Shown here: piece after piece, positions 11,501-20,530 of the stretch
How the letters are laid out: the number at the start of each line of letters is the position of its first letter
Numbering within the stretch: position 1 is the first letter of the stretch
Assembly: GCA_029204225.1 (NCBI GenBank)
Contig: CM055099.1
Location: forward strand, 65,747,852 to 65,811,851
Length of the DNA stretch: 64,000 nucleotides
Direction of reading: 5' to 3'
Source of the DNA: Diphasiastrum complanatum
Lineage: Eukaryota > Streptophyta > Lycopodiopsida > Lycopodiales > Lycopodiaceae
Notes under the pieces: generated by a model
Database searches by the model: none
Seen by the model: the letters and a program-made list of their open reading frames with translations, nothing else
What the model was told of the DNA's origin: nothing
Program-made: the position numbers and the translations under genes

Positions 11501-12480
11501 AATAAGGATGTAAAGTATTCCTTATGTCTTGTCATGTGATATGAGGCTCCACTATCAATCCACCAAGGATCATTATCATCTATGTTGGCTAACAAATTTG
11601 AAGTCATAACAAGTGATTCACATGTGTTATGTTCTTCCTCATCTATTGTAAGATTTCCTTGCCTCTCTCCTTGCTCTCTTTTCTTCTTATAACATTCATT
11701 TGCAAAATGACCTTTTATCCCACAATAAAAGCACTTGAACTTTGACTTATTGTTCTTAGTAGAAGAGGAAGAGGAAGAGTGATCATCATGATCAAAGTTA
11801 CCACCTTTGGACCATTTCCCTTTGCCTTTACCTTTGCCCTTGAATTTGCCTTTTGTGAAGAAAGCCTCTTCACCTCCACCTTGCAAGGATGCACCATCAA
11901 GCTTTGATTGCAACCTATGTTCTTCAGCCAATAAGATTTCTTGCAAGTCAACCACACTTGGCAAGACTCTTTGAATGGCAAAACTTTGCACAAGGTTAGC
12001 ATGTTCATTTAGCAAACCATTCAACATAACTTGGACTATTTCACCATCTTTTATGTTCTCATCAATGCATGCTAAATCATCACTTAGGGACTTAACTCTC
12101 AAGATAAATGCATGAGCACTTTCACCCTCTCTTTGCCTACTAGAAAATATTTGTCTCCTTAGGGTCAATACCCTAGATGTGGACTTTGATTCAAAGAGCT
12201 TCTTTAAGGCATTCCATGCCTCACTTGCACTTTGACACTTTCCAACTTCCTTGAGAAGTTCATTTGTAACATTCATTTTAATGATATGAAGAGCCCTTTT
12301 GGCCTTCTTATCAAACCTTTGTTGCTCTTGAAGTGTGAGAGGTCTCTCTTCAATTTCTGCAACTATGTCCATGAGTTCATTCAACTCAAGTAAGGACTCC
12401 ATCCTCACTTTCCAAGTAGAGTAGTTTGATGAACTCAACCTTTCACTAGACTCTAGCATGATCCCACCATTGGAAGCCAT
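8527..12480 (-). CDS. gag-pol: copia 1 Gag-Pol polyprotein (1317 aa)
   Basis: A single uninterrupted frame encodes all copia functions. Gag of UBN2 type begins with NYSTWKVRMESLLE (about residues 19-32). A zinc knuckle CFYCGIKGHFANEC lies at about 250-263, and the aspartic protease motif WWIDSGAS at about 306-313. The GAG-pre-integrase HKRLGHPN block is near 445, and the integrase core includes SDIHS, FIDDFSRYTW and TPQQNGVAERKNR. Reverse transcriptase carries YVDD at about 989. RNase H follows with GFSDSDFAGD, EAEYKAL and ADIFTKPLG. The protein would be cleaved by its own protease in cytoplasmic particles. The stop codon (8527-8529) lies inside the 3' LTR. A 1.16-kb leader (12481-13640) separates the ATG from the primer-binding site. 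No frameshift separates gag from pol. Function is inferred from complete motifs. Confidence 0.95.
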   Translation of the reverse strand: MASNGGIMLESSERLSSSNYSTWKVRMESLLELNELMDIVAEIEERPLTLQEQQRFDKKAKRALHIIKMNVTNELLKEVGKCQSASEAWNALKKLFESKSTSRVLTLRRQIFSSRQREGESAHAFILRVKSLSDDLACIDENIKDGEIVQVMLNGLLNEHANLVQSFAIQRVLPSVVDLQEILLAEEHRLQSKLDGASLQGGGEEAFFTKGKFKGKGKGKGKWSKGGNFDHDDHSSSSSSTKNNKSKFKCFYCGIKGHFANECYKKKREQGERQGNLTIDEEEHNTCESLVMTSNLLANIDDNDPWWIDSGASYHMTRHKEYFTSLLSYEGEGNIIYTANDGQCDIKGIGTIPISLSTNRKANLENVLYIPSITKNLLSVSQMIDKGLDVEFIGDACLISKCGSLIAQGRRHGKLFKLDACVISNHEGCMAREQLTNQEVWHKRLGHPNFKSLEVMAKKELVLGLPKSLVANNSVCEHCALSKSHRLAYSRSTSRSKEAFQLVHSDIHSSSTTSNGGAKMYATFIDDFSRYTWIYLLKSKDEVFAAFVKFKNEMENQFNTKIKCLRSDNGGEYTSNRFKDFCIAHGIKREMSSPRTPQQNGVAERKNRTLCECAKAMRLHANLAKSFWGEALACANYLCNRWTSASLDGKTPHEVLYGRRPSVKHCRIFGCTCFVNITLDDRTKEDPSSKKGVFVGYSEVSKAYKVYIPSTKKVVISRDVIFHEENVSNVVDVDVDVPTNHHDVQDVLDEDGDATPKQTSRKTQRQRAKPSRLTYDEKGKQVVDNSNFAFLTSFDEPTCVGEAIQKKEWIQAMDHEHQALIKSNTWRLVKLPKDKKAIGCKWIFKIKTNQDGSINKYKARLVAKGYAQEYGIDYDETFAPVAKMVTIRILISLATLYDWDMWQMDVTNAFLNGDLEEDIYMEQPEGYVSHDEPNHVCYLQKSLYGLKQAPRSWYAKLNSFLLSQNFVMSEYDHSLYFRLNENDITLLLIYVDDIILSGGNNLDIDEIKMALKREFEIQDLGKLHYILGIEIIRTSKSTFICQEKYVNSILKRFHMEDCKVVSTPMESNVKLTTRSNERSFKDITLYRKLIGSLIWLTITRPDLSFVVGKLSQFMQDPSEAHWKLGKRVLRYISGSRDFGILYGGTTPNLCGFSDSDFAGDQMDRKSTSAFAIYLGDGVVSWLSKKQPTISLSSTEAEYKALTTCTKEILWIKRMLLDLHLLEPEKTPIILCDNLSAQSLASNPVFHARSKHIEIAHHFVRDQVIAKEVELQHVSSKECVADIFTKPLGKDLYLMHRSNLGMCSKTMLKLASNVEEGV

Positions 12481-13640
12481 GATTCTAATGTTTCTTCAAC
12501 TTTTAGGTTTTGTCCTAAAGCACTTAGCACTCACTTTTCTCTCAACAAATGATAGATAAAGAGATCTATGAAGATTTAGGACCCTAAAACACTTCTATCT
12601 TGAACCTAGATGGTTTCCAAGCATAGAAAGGAAGATTGAAACACATGCAACACTTTGCACACACTAAGAATGGATTACAAAATCAAACCAACCTGAACAC
12701 ACTCTTGCTTAAGCTCTCAAACTTTCCAGCAAGTGACCAAATCAAGTTATGGTGTGAAGAGTTACTTGCATTCTTAGAAAATACCCAAAACTAGGATGCC
12801 AAGATTACCTAGTAATGAACAAACTTGATCAACATATGATCAACACACTAAGATATTGATTCAACCTGTAAAACCACATGTAAACCACACTTCTAAAAGT
12901 TTATAAACTCCAGCAAGTGATAAATACAAGATTTAGAGGTGAATGAATGAGCACACTTAGTGAATCACAAGACTAGCTTCACTATCTTGTCAAATCTTGG
13001 TGTTTAGATGTAGATCTAAGATCACTTCACATGAGAATGTTCCTCAACCTGTTAAGAACCTGAAAACACACTTGCATAATGGTTAACACCTTCCAGCAAA
13101 TGCTCCAATCAAATTACATAAGGAGAGTTACTTACATGCTCAACAAAGTACACCAAAATTTATGCCAAAATTGATGACAATCTTTACAATATGCTCTTCA
13201 CAATGGAGCTTACAATATGTTCACCCAAAAAAGGGGATCTTTCATCCAAATGGGAGCTTTGCTCAGCCTTTAGGAGAATTACAACTCACTCAAAAGAGCA
13301 TTTGTCATCCACTTAAGGAGAAGTTTCATCCACTTAAGGAGAGTGTTCATCCAAGAATGGAGATTGTCAACAATAGGATTGAAAAGAACATTGTTAGTAT
13401 TGAATATGCACAAGCCTCACAATCACAAATGATTAGGTGTTATGATCTGATCCAAAATAGTTTCTTTTCAGCCTCTGATCTTCAATAGACCTGAAATATG
13501 CTTTTGATCCACAAGTTCAACTCACAAAACAAAGGTTAGTAAGATTTGATCAACAAAGCAATGCAAAATCATGCTAGAACTTGATCAAACATCCAAATAT
13601 CACCAAAAATGGAATACTTACTGTAAATAGAAGCCAACCA
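12481..13640 (-). other. copia 1 5' leader with degenerate tandem repeats
   Basis: The untranslated leader between the primer-binding site and the gag ATG is unusually long. It holds three diverged units (about 12690-12780, 12860-12960, 13045-13145) sharing the plus-strand words AACCTG, ACACACTTG and CCAGCAAGTG at about 180-bp spacing. A 21-bp direct repeat (CATCCACTTAAGGAGA) occurs twice near 13310-13345. An antisense open stretch 13162-13488 follows from the repeat and has no recognisable domain. The leader may hold packaging or translation signals. Confidence 0.6.
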
Positions 13641-13652
13641 GCTCTGATACCA
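13641..13652 (-). promoter_or_regulatory. copia 1 primer-binding site (tRNA-iMet)
   Basis: The plus strand reads GCTCTGATACCA; the minus strand TGGTATCAGAGC matches the 3' end of plant initiator-methionine tRNA, the usual primer for copia minus-strand synthesis. It abuts the 5' LTR with no spacer. Confidence 0.95.
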
Positions 13653-14307
13653 TGTGAAAAATACAGATCCTAAGTGGATCTAAACTCCAAGATCATTGGC
13701 TTGAATGCTTGCACTCCAAACTACATAAGCTAGGAATTGGCAACACATTCTATGCTACCTAGAATGCAAAGAACTTGATCAAAAAGCATTTATCACAAAT
13801 GGAAACTTCCATAAACATCAAGTGCGGCCCAAAATAGCATTATACAGTCCATAATACATCAGCCTACCACTTTTGGAAAGCACCTAAGATCATACACAAT
13901 AGCTTGAAGACAATACACACAACAATGCTCTCAATGGAGGAAGAAACAATGACAATGATCTATTGATCTCAATGAAGCATACAAAAGGTTTCTCCAACCT
14001 GTTCTCCACGACTTCCCTACTATTTATGGATGAGGAAGATGACTCTCTCTCCTCTCTCTAGAAGGTACTTGACCCTAGATATTCCCTATATAGGAAAAAT
14101 AGCTAAAAATGGCTTATATGACCAAAATACATCAAAATGGTCTCATTTTGAAGGGTATGAAGTTTGACACTTCATCATACTGAAAAAATACAGTAAATAA
14201 AAACATTGTGGCCTGGTTCACACGTGTGAAACTCCAGAACCAAAACTATTTACAATTTTAGCCAATTTAGGCCTCAAACTAGCTAGGAAATGTTGACAAT
14301 TTTCACA
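13653..14307 (-). repeat. copia 1 LTR (5' LTR on the minus strand) with promoter motifs
   Basis: This LTR would drive transcription of the element. It holds the palindrome TTCACACGTGTGAA at 14217-14230, upstream of a minus-strand CATAAATAG (14021-14029), which is a plausible TATA box. Length is 655 bp, equal to its partner. Confidence 0.9.
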
Positions 14308-14400
14308 AAGGGCACTTATGTAATGGTATGTACCACTAGATCTATCAAGGTTGGGAGGAATTGTTCATAAAATATAGTTTCAACCATCCTTTGCCCAAAT
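14308..14400 (+). pseudogene. SET-domain-like fragment, copy 1 (right half)
   Basis: This continues the fragment broken at 7876. The plus strand reads GTYVMVCTTRSIKVGRNCS and then a stop, corresponding to the ATRxIxxGEEL end of a SET domain with GEE changed to GRN. The downstream tail (to 14472) is shared with the other copies and leads into a solo/chimeric LTR. Confidence 0.55.
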
Positions 14401-14472
14401 GTTTGTAAAAGATAATAAGTCAAATGTCAACATCTAAAGTGATATGCAAATATGTATAATACATGCATTCTT

Positions 14473-15131
14473 TGTGAAAAATTGCGTATATTTGCAAATC
14501 TAGCCATGTTGGTTACTTGAATGGCCAAAGTGCCACTTGTACATACACACCTAAAGTAGGTTACCACGAGTCAAGAGGAGTGGTTGTGTCTATTTGGTAG
14601 TGATTCCTACTTTGTAGGATCTAGACCATGATTTATGATGAGATTTGTACCTACCATGCACCTACCAAGCATGACTCTTGAATCTAGGCTAGGGTTTTCA
14701 CATTAGGGCAAGAAATTGGAGTCTACTTCCTTATTACATGCCGGATTTTCACCTAACTTTGCAAAGGAAGTGTGTTTTACTATGTATTCCCATTCTCCAT
14801 AGTGAGAAGATAGAAACTTTTTGGAGCCTCAAGGAGAAACTCGAGTTTCCTCTCATTGTATGGTGATTACTCTATTTTTCCAATGAAACCCAGCTTTGGC
14901 ACTTTGTAAACACTGTCTACAGGCCGTACTACAGCCTTATTTCCACACGTGTGGAGTTGGATTAGACTATTTAATCAATGCTTTGATTGTCTCTACTTGT
15001 TTCCTATCAAGCTGCTAAACTAGATCTTGTTTTCTGATGACTAGTTTCTGATAGATTGTATAACAAGCATACAATCACCTTGTGGATCATTCAAAGATCC
15101 ATTTATGGTCCTTAGTACTGTACTTTTCACA
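14473..15131 (+). repeat. chimeric solo LTR (copia-2 family LTR with a foreign end)
   Basis: A 659-bp LTR-like unit running TGTGAAAA to TTTTCACA. From TTGGTTACTTG onwards it matches the copia-2 LTR family in reverse orientation. Its first 36 bp (ATTGCGTATATTTGC and the following CTAGCCATG) instead match a second LTR family (called D here) found at 16.3 and 26.9 kb. CTAGCCATG stands at both junctions, suggesting recombination or template switching at shared sequence. Exactly the same chimera, of equal length, is at 37493-38151. The G-box palindrome CCACACGTGTGG is at 14943-14954. Confidence 0.75.
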
Positions 15132-15532
15132 GTCTAGCCATGTAGTATAATGTAAATTTTGTACATAAGTGGGTTCCACACATGTGAGGCCAAGATGCAA
15201 CAAGGCAAACCACTCCTAATGTAGGTTAGGTCAAGTCAAGAGAGTTGGTCATGTCTATTTGGTAGTGTTCCCTACGTTATAGGACCTACACCTTGATTTT
15301 TGATAAGATTTTGACCAACTAGCTAACTACCTAGCATGACTTTAGGAAATAGACTAGGGTGTCGTTTTAGGGAAAAAAAGACTGCGTTAACTTCCTTATT
15401 ACATGCTGGAAATTCACCTAACTTTACAAAGCAAGTCACTTTTGCTATGTATAATTCCATCTCATTTGCAATCTTGAGCTAGTTCACTATGTACATTGAG
15501 TTTTTGTGATCCAAATGAAACCAAAGTAATTT
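15132..15532 (+). repeat. LTR-D fragment, plus orientation
   Basis: The sequence from TCTAGCCATGTAGTATAATG to about AAAGTAATTTC is the reverse complement of 15955-16345 and also matches 26470-26880. It is the remainder of LTR-D interrupted by the chimeric LTR. It forms one arm of an inverted repeat with 15955-16382. Confidence 0.75.
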
Positions 15533-15534
15533 CC

Positions 15535-15800
15535 GACACCACACCGCCTTACTGTCATTGTCACTATCACTTTCATTTGAAGTAGCCACTTCTGACCATG
15601 AATTCACAGAATGCGCCAAGCCTCTGTGGTGGCCACTATTGTAGGCAAAGATGTATCACTCATAACACTTCCAACTGGCGCCAACTTCAAATGCCATAAT
15701 GGTTGTAACAATAATTGACCATTATCATCCACAATTCATGACACCAACTGTGATGTCGGAGCTGTTAGCATGGTTTGATTCAGCCATTCCATTGTAAGTA
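15535..15800 (-). pseudogene. ORF-X fragment, minus copy
   Basis: This is the reverse complement of part of ORF-X at 18720-19110, including the Asp/Ser-rich tail (SNESDSDNDS in the plus copies). It lies in the loop between the two LTR-D arms. Small deletions remove the frame. It ends against a 40-bp piece (about 15799-15840) of the arm sequence found at 20.25 and 29.05 kb. The parent gene or element is not recognised. Confidence 0.6.
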
Positions 15801-15849
15801 ATGTATAACGGAGTCTTCATAGGCACTCCTCATTAAGCAATGGTCCCAA

Positions 15850-16382
15850 GACAAACAACAAGCAATGGCAATCAAAAACATTAGTCAATCATCAAATCCG
15901 ACTTCACACGTGTTTACTATAGGCTGTAGTACGGCCTGCAAGCTGAAAACAAGTATAAATTACTTTGGTTTCATTTGGATCACAAATGCTCAATGTACAT
16001 AGTGAACTAGCTCGAGATTGCCAATGAGATGGAATTATACATAGGCAAAAGTGACTTGCTTTGTAAAGTTAGGTGAGTTTCCAGCATGTAATAAGGAATT
16101 TAACTCAGCCTTTTTGCTCTAAAATGAAACCCTAGTATATTTTCTAGAGTCATCCTAGGTAGGTAGCTAGTTGATCTTAAATCTCATCACAAATCAAGGT
16201 GTAGGTCCTATAACGTATGGAACACTACCAAATAGACATGACCAACTCTCTTGACTTACCTAACCTACATTGGGAGTGGTTTGCCATGTGGCATCTTGGC
16301 CTCACATGTGTGGAACTCGCTTATGTACAAAATTTACATTATACTACATGGCTAGATTTGCAAATATACGCAATTTTTCACA
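15850..16382 (-). repeat. solo LTR-D, minus copy
   Basis: This LTR is truncated at its left end and ends CAATTTTTCACA at 16382. It contains TTCACACGTGTT at 15903-15914 followed by a GTAGTACGGCCTG block shared with the copia-2 LTR. It sits directly downstream of the SET-like fragment at 16440-16844, as at 26.9 kb, so this insertion predates the duplication of the SET-like module. Confidence 0.7.
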
Positions 16383-16439
16383 AAGAATGCATGTATTATA
16401 CATATTTGCATATCACTTTAGATATTAACATTTGACTTA

Positions 16440-16844
16440 TTATCTTTTACAAAAATTTGGGCAAAGGATGGTTGAAACTATATTTGATGAATAATTCCTC
16501 CCAACCTTGATAGATCTAGTGGCACATACCATTACATAAGTGCCCTTTACATTCTTAATGCAATATTCTTGTTTTCCATTGGTGTGTTCCTCAAAATCAC
16601 AATTTGTCAGTAAAGGATGGCCATTGGAACTATTTATGTAAGTAGTAATGTTTCCATGCACAGCTAGACGTCCATCAACATATGTATGATTTGCCCTTGA
16701 GATGTTGCATCCTTGCATGCATTGCTCCTCTAAGAAACATGCATTTGAATTCAAACCATATACTTGCATCTTCCATTGGTGATGGCACAAAGTATGCCAA
16801 TCACTCCAATTGTATTGAGGTCCTACATAAGGCATCACTGTCAC
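16440..16844 (-). pseudogene. SET-domain-like fragment, copy 2
   Basis: The minus-strand frame of 134 residues reads from MTVMPYVGPQYNWSDW through CMQGCNISRANHTYVDGRL, AVHGNITTYINSS and a CDFEEH block to YVMVCATRSIKVGRNYSSN. VDGR..GNIxxYINSS and ATRSIKVG fit the C-terminal half of a SET methyltransferase domain. The catalytic region normally includes an NHS box; here it is NSS, so activity is doubtful even in the ancestor. Upstream of 16844 the minus strand has stops, suggesting the fragment starts at an exon or breakpoint. It gives the uninterrupted target that proves the copia 1 insertion. Confidence 0.6.
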
Positions 16845-17089
16845 AACAGTATTTAGAGGGACCTAATATACTACTCAAAGCAAAAACTCCCAAACCAGCT
16901 TTCGAAAAGTGTTCACTAAGCATGATTATATACGTTCAACTCCAATATGTAAATGGTGTTCCATTTAATGGTAATGGTGGTTGGAGTGGGATGTATTACA
17001 CAATCATATCACAAGTAACATGCAATTGTTGTCAATATCACGAACAATATTTCCCTCGTTATTTGATATGATGACATCGTCAATTGCAT

Positions 17090-17354
17090 ATATACATTGT
17101 AGCCAGCTACTCTATGCCACATCAAAAGTAGTTATTATGAGACTATATATATTTGATTAATTGAGGTCTCAAAGTAAAGTATCGCTTGATTTTAGGGCCA
17201 AACTATTTTGCGGGTGTACCCCACTCATTATGGGTACTTTCTAAATTGGAAACAGACCATTTTTTGAGTTCATGTACTCATAGGTGGTACCCATGGAGGT
17301 TGGTACTTTTCAATTTGGGAGGTGGCTGATTAATCCAAGGTCAAGGGTGGTGGT
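17090..17354. other. unassigned intergenic stretch
   Basis: No coding frame, LTR boundary or RNA gene was recognised. The sequence is A+T-rich with short GGTACC-type repeats (GGGTACTT, GGTACCCAT) around 17215-17310. Confidence 0.5.
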
Positions 17355-17860
17355 AAGACTTAGAATTTGCTTCGAAAAGGAACACAGATCATGCTACATA
17401 GTAACACAGACAGAAAGCACTCTCCACACCAAGCTCACGTAGCAACTGTATTTCTCAAAAACAAAATACATTGTACATATAGTTCTTCACTATGGCAACC
17501 CATGCATGGCTCAGGTTGCCGTTGACGGGATGCGTGTCCCGTTGACTCGCCTCGTGGCAAGGCCAACCGGTCCTTATCCACTGATAGGACCCATAGTACA
17601 GTAACATAGTAGTTCTACTTCAATTCTAACACTCTCCCTAACAATAGAATCTACTTTTTATACATCCATATACATAGCTTCAAAGTTAACAAACTCTACG
17701 TACAGAAAGCTTTGATCTAAACTTATGGCAAACTTTTCTCTAATGAGTCGCTTAGTGAGAATGTCAGCTAGTTGTTCGTCCGTACTACAATGAACAACAT
17801 TCATTTCACGACTCAGCGGCCTCTCACATATGAAGTGATACTAAATACTTATAAAAATAT
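17355..17860 (-). pseudogene. copia remnant: RNase H C-terminus plus LTR part
   Basis: The minus strand from 17860 reads ERPLSREMNVVHCSTDEQL followed by ADILTKRLIREKF and ends with a stop at about 17650. This is the copia RNase H C-terminus with its ADIxTKxL hallmark. A purine-rich tract (GTTAGGGAGAG) follows, then TGTTAGAATTG at about 17628, the likely start of a 3' LTR running to about 17355. This is a different copia family from elements 1-3 (different LTR start). The rest of the element is missing. Confidence 0.7.
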
Positions 17861-18352
17861 CAAAACCATAGAGCACACCCACGTTATTGCCCAAAGGTGA
17901 TTTGACCAAGGTGCCGTAAAGAATCAAAACCCAAAAACATTCAGAAAATATCAAAAGCAGAAAAACAGTCCTACCATCACGTCTAGATCTGAATGCAATT
18001 ACGATCACAAAAAAGAGTCACAAGACCTCGACCTCCACGATCTTTAGCATCCACCGGATCTAGTTTATTAGAAATTGCAAACCTACCGCAACCGATACCC
18101 CGATGGTAATTCCAATCATATTGTGAAACATCGAGAATGCCCTGGCCCATAACAAAGGTTTGCCTGAGATAGAGTTAAGTTTAACAGCCAAGGTGACCCT
18201 ACCAAGTTTCTCCAAATGTACGTAGAAGCTTGAGAGACTTGTGGAATGAATGATGACTAGTCAATGAGGAAGTACTTCAACTTGTGCCTCAACAACTCTA
18301 CCAATAATTGGTATTTCAACATAGAGGCTGCCGAAAAAGAAGATTGAACCAC
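17861..18352 (-). other. repeat shared with 23.54 kb in inverted orientation, plus unknown coding-like stretch
   Basis: Sequence 17861-18010 is the reverse complement of about 23540-23705. At 18010-18200 the minus strand reads an exon-like open piece (MGQGILDVSQYDWNYHRG, then GCGRFAISNKLDPVDAKD) with no family I recognise. Both copies of this repeat lie just upstream of a plus-strand ORF-X copy. Confidence 0.4.
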
Positions 18353-19026
18353 CTTACGAAGGGCATTTATATTGCGCTTTAAGACCACTAGATTCATGGA
18401 AAATAAGAGAACCCCTCCTACAACTCATACAAGTGCATAATAAGAGCCTCGAGTCTGCTACAGAATTTATTGAAAGGGACAAGAAGTTAAAGGGACAATG
18501 TGCCCCTGTTAGTGTGCCCAACGCTAGTGTAAACTCTTGGTTTATGGTTGGATTGCCCAAGGTGATTTGTCATACCCCATTTTATGGAACTGCTACTATA
18601 CTTGGAAAAGCAAATTTTGTTCATATGTTTAAAGAAATAGAGAAACTTATTGATAAGGAGTTGATGGATAATGCAACAAAGAATTTCACAACAAATGGCA
18701 CTTTGGAATTTTGCCATTTTGCACCAATTACAATGAACCAAGTTCATGAATTATTTGTTAGTGGACGTTATACATTACTTACAATGGAATGTCTAAATCA
18801 AATCATGCTGACAGTGCCGACAGCGCAATTGGTGTCACAAATTGTGGATGATAATGGTCAATTATTGTTAGGACCATTATGGCATTTGAAGTCGGAGCCA
18901 GTTGGAAGTGTTTTGAGTGATACATCTTCACCTACAATAGTGGCCACCACAATTATTAGAGTTGCCAAAAATAGTAGATTTACCAAGTGTTGGGCATGTG
19001 CAACCATTCAAACCCTTTACAATTGA
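18353..19026 (+). pseudogene. ORF-X, longest copy (unknown protein)
   Basis: The open stretch 18433-19026 (197 residues) is the longest of three copies in the window (also 23757-24035 plus and 15535-15800 minus). Conserved text includes MNQVHELFVSGRYTLLTMEC, NQIMLT and QIVDDNGQLLLGPLWHLKS. An Asp/Ser-rich tail (SNESDSDNDS) continues past the stop in another frame. No known domain is recognised, and no signal peptide or membrane segment is seen. Repetition beside LTR fragments suggests it is part of a mobile element or a captured gene piece. The ATG at 18433 is arbitrary because homology to the other copies starts near residue 89. Confidence 0.45.
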
Positions 19027-19256
19027 TGAAAGGGGCTGGGCGAATTCTGTGAATTCATGGTCAGAAGTGGCCACTTCGAATGAAAGTGATAGTGACAATG
19101 ACAGTAAGGCGGTGTGGCGTCGATAATAGCTGAAGCAAAGCACGAAATAAGACTCGGTGGAACTCATCTTTATTTCCTCGGGGATATGTGTTAGGCCAAT
19201 ATGGGCATTGCAATTATTAAAGTTAATATGTAAAATGTTAAAGATAATGTGAATGT

Positions 19257-20397
19257 TTACATAATGGACATTGAATATTGTCGTGTCGTGTCGTTTGCAT
19301 TCATTTTGGTTTATGTCTGAGTCGATTTAGCAGATAGATAATTCGTAGATTGAATTGTCTTTATTAATGTTAGTATATGCTGATACTGTTGCTTTTGATC
19401 TGACTTGATACCATGAGTGATTCTATGTGTGTCTATGGAATCGATTCTTCTAATCCTCCTGACTTTGAAGGTTGGACTAAATAGGGCTACTGTCGAATTA
19501 TCGATGATAGTTCGACTCAGATAGACATAGCTGATGAAGTGAGTAACTCATCCATCCCATTCGAATTCCTAACAGCTTTTCATCAAGAAAAGAAAGCAAA
19601 ATATACATAAAGATCTTACTGACAAGCTAGAATTGTTGATTTTAGAGTATTTCCAGGTGGACAATCCATTTCAGAGGTGCTTCTTCAACTTGTTTATATG
19701 CATTTGGAACTAAAGTCGATTTGACGAATGTTTGTGATTATTGAAAATGTGATTGTAAGTATTGTACTAATATTTTGAATTACTTATAAAAAAACTTAAT
19801 TATTTAATTGTTTATTATAATGAAAACTTACAATTGTTTTTTGTATTTCATATTCATTTCCATCAAATATACTTGAACAGATTCCTAAACAGCTTCTTTC
19901 AAGTATAAAAGATGTCACCCGTTCATAAATTGGTAGATTGAAATATAAAGGATGAACCCCAGAAGAACTTGGAAAATTTCAAAAAAAAATTAATAATACT
20001 ATGTATATTCCAAATTTGAAGAGAGTAGGAAAACTAAAGACTTTACCTCCTTCCAATTTTCAAAGTAATGAGTGGATTATACCCAAAAACAACATATCAA
20101 AGTCTTTTTGATGCAAGTTGTATTATGTTGTACAAAAGTCAGTCAAAATTAGTACTTGATCCAAAAATGTGCATCCTAAATTTTAAATTTAATCTAAAGT
20201 TGAGATCTACATGTATATAGAAGGAAGTAGCTCCTCTTGGGACCACTGCTTAATGGGGAGTGCCTATGAAGACTCCATACAGGACCTTTTGGGAATAAAG
20301 CCAAAAGGGCACTTTTTGTACTTAGGCACAATGTCAGCCGCCAAGAGATGGTGACAGCCGCCCAGCAACAACGACAGACAACTGCTTGACAGTTAAT
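19257..20397 (+). repeat. left arm of a 1.1-kb inverted repeat pair
   Basis: This arm is the reverse complement of 28922-30046. It begins near ATAATGGACATTGAATATTGT and ends near the ACAACGACAGACAACTGC block. Inside, the plus strand has a coding-like piece starting MSDSMCVYGIDSSNPPDFEG (19413 onward), broken by stops. The arms may be two copies of one element in opposite orientation or the long termini of a foldback element. No terminal target duplication was found. Confidence 0.7.
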
Positions 20398-20415
20398 CAT
20401 ATTAAGTTAAGGTTC

Positions 20416-20530
20416 TTGATCACAACAATGCTTCTTGGTTTCCAAGGGGAGGCTCGAACCTGAGACCAAAGAAACTTTGGATGTCAAGCTAACGAACTAA
20501 GACAACCCCGTTGGGTTGATCACAACAATG
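20416..20530 (-). mobile_element. short tRNA-derived SINE with perfect 15-bp target duplication (copy A)
   Basis: An 85-bp insert (20431-20515) is flanked by TTGATCACAACAATG at 20416-20430 and 20516-20530. On the minus strand it has an RNA polymerase III box A-like region (TTGTCTTAGTTCGTTAG) and a perfect box B, GGTTCGAGCC (reverse complement of 20451-20460). A second copy with its own target duplication is at 63297-63383. The two share ends (CCCA...GGGG at the start, GGAAACCAAGAAG at the end), so the unit is defined as about 85 bp, little more than a tRNA-like head. SINEs depend on a LINE partner for reverse transcription. Confidence 0.88.

Larger units (their letters stand above)
7877..14307 (-). 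mobile_element. Ty1/copia retrotransposon 1, near-complete, young
   Basis: A 6431-bp element reading on the minus strand, with 655-bp LTRs at 7877-8531 and 13653-14307 that differ at only two places by eye. The LTRs begin TGTGAAAA and end TTTTCACA. The primer-binding site (TGGTATCAGAGC, minus strand) is at 13641-13652, directly against the 5' LTR. The polypurine tract (plus strand CTCCCTCTTC, from 8532) is directly inside the 3' LTR. A 5-bp target duplication AAGGG flanks it. One open gag-pol frame fills the body. Everything needed for autonomous transposition is present, so it may be recently active. Confidence 0.95.

Noticed and set aside
13162-13488. 108-codon plus-strand frame with repeated HPLKE-type text
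   Set aside because: It lies antisense in the copia 1 leader and its repeats come from a DNA tandem repeat. No domain and no promoter.
18433-19026. Calling ORF-X a functional host gene
   Set aside because: Three partial copies, frame breaks in the tail, and flanking LTR debris point to a repeat.
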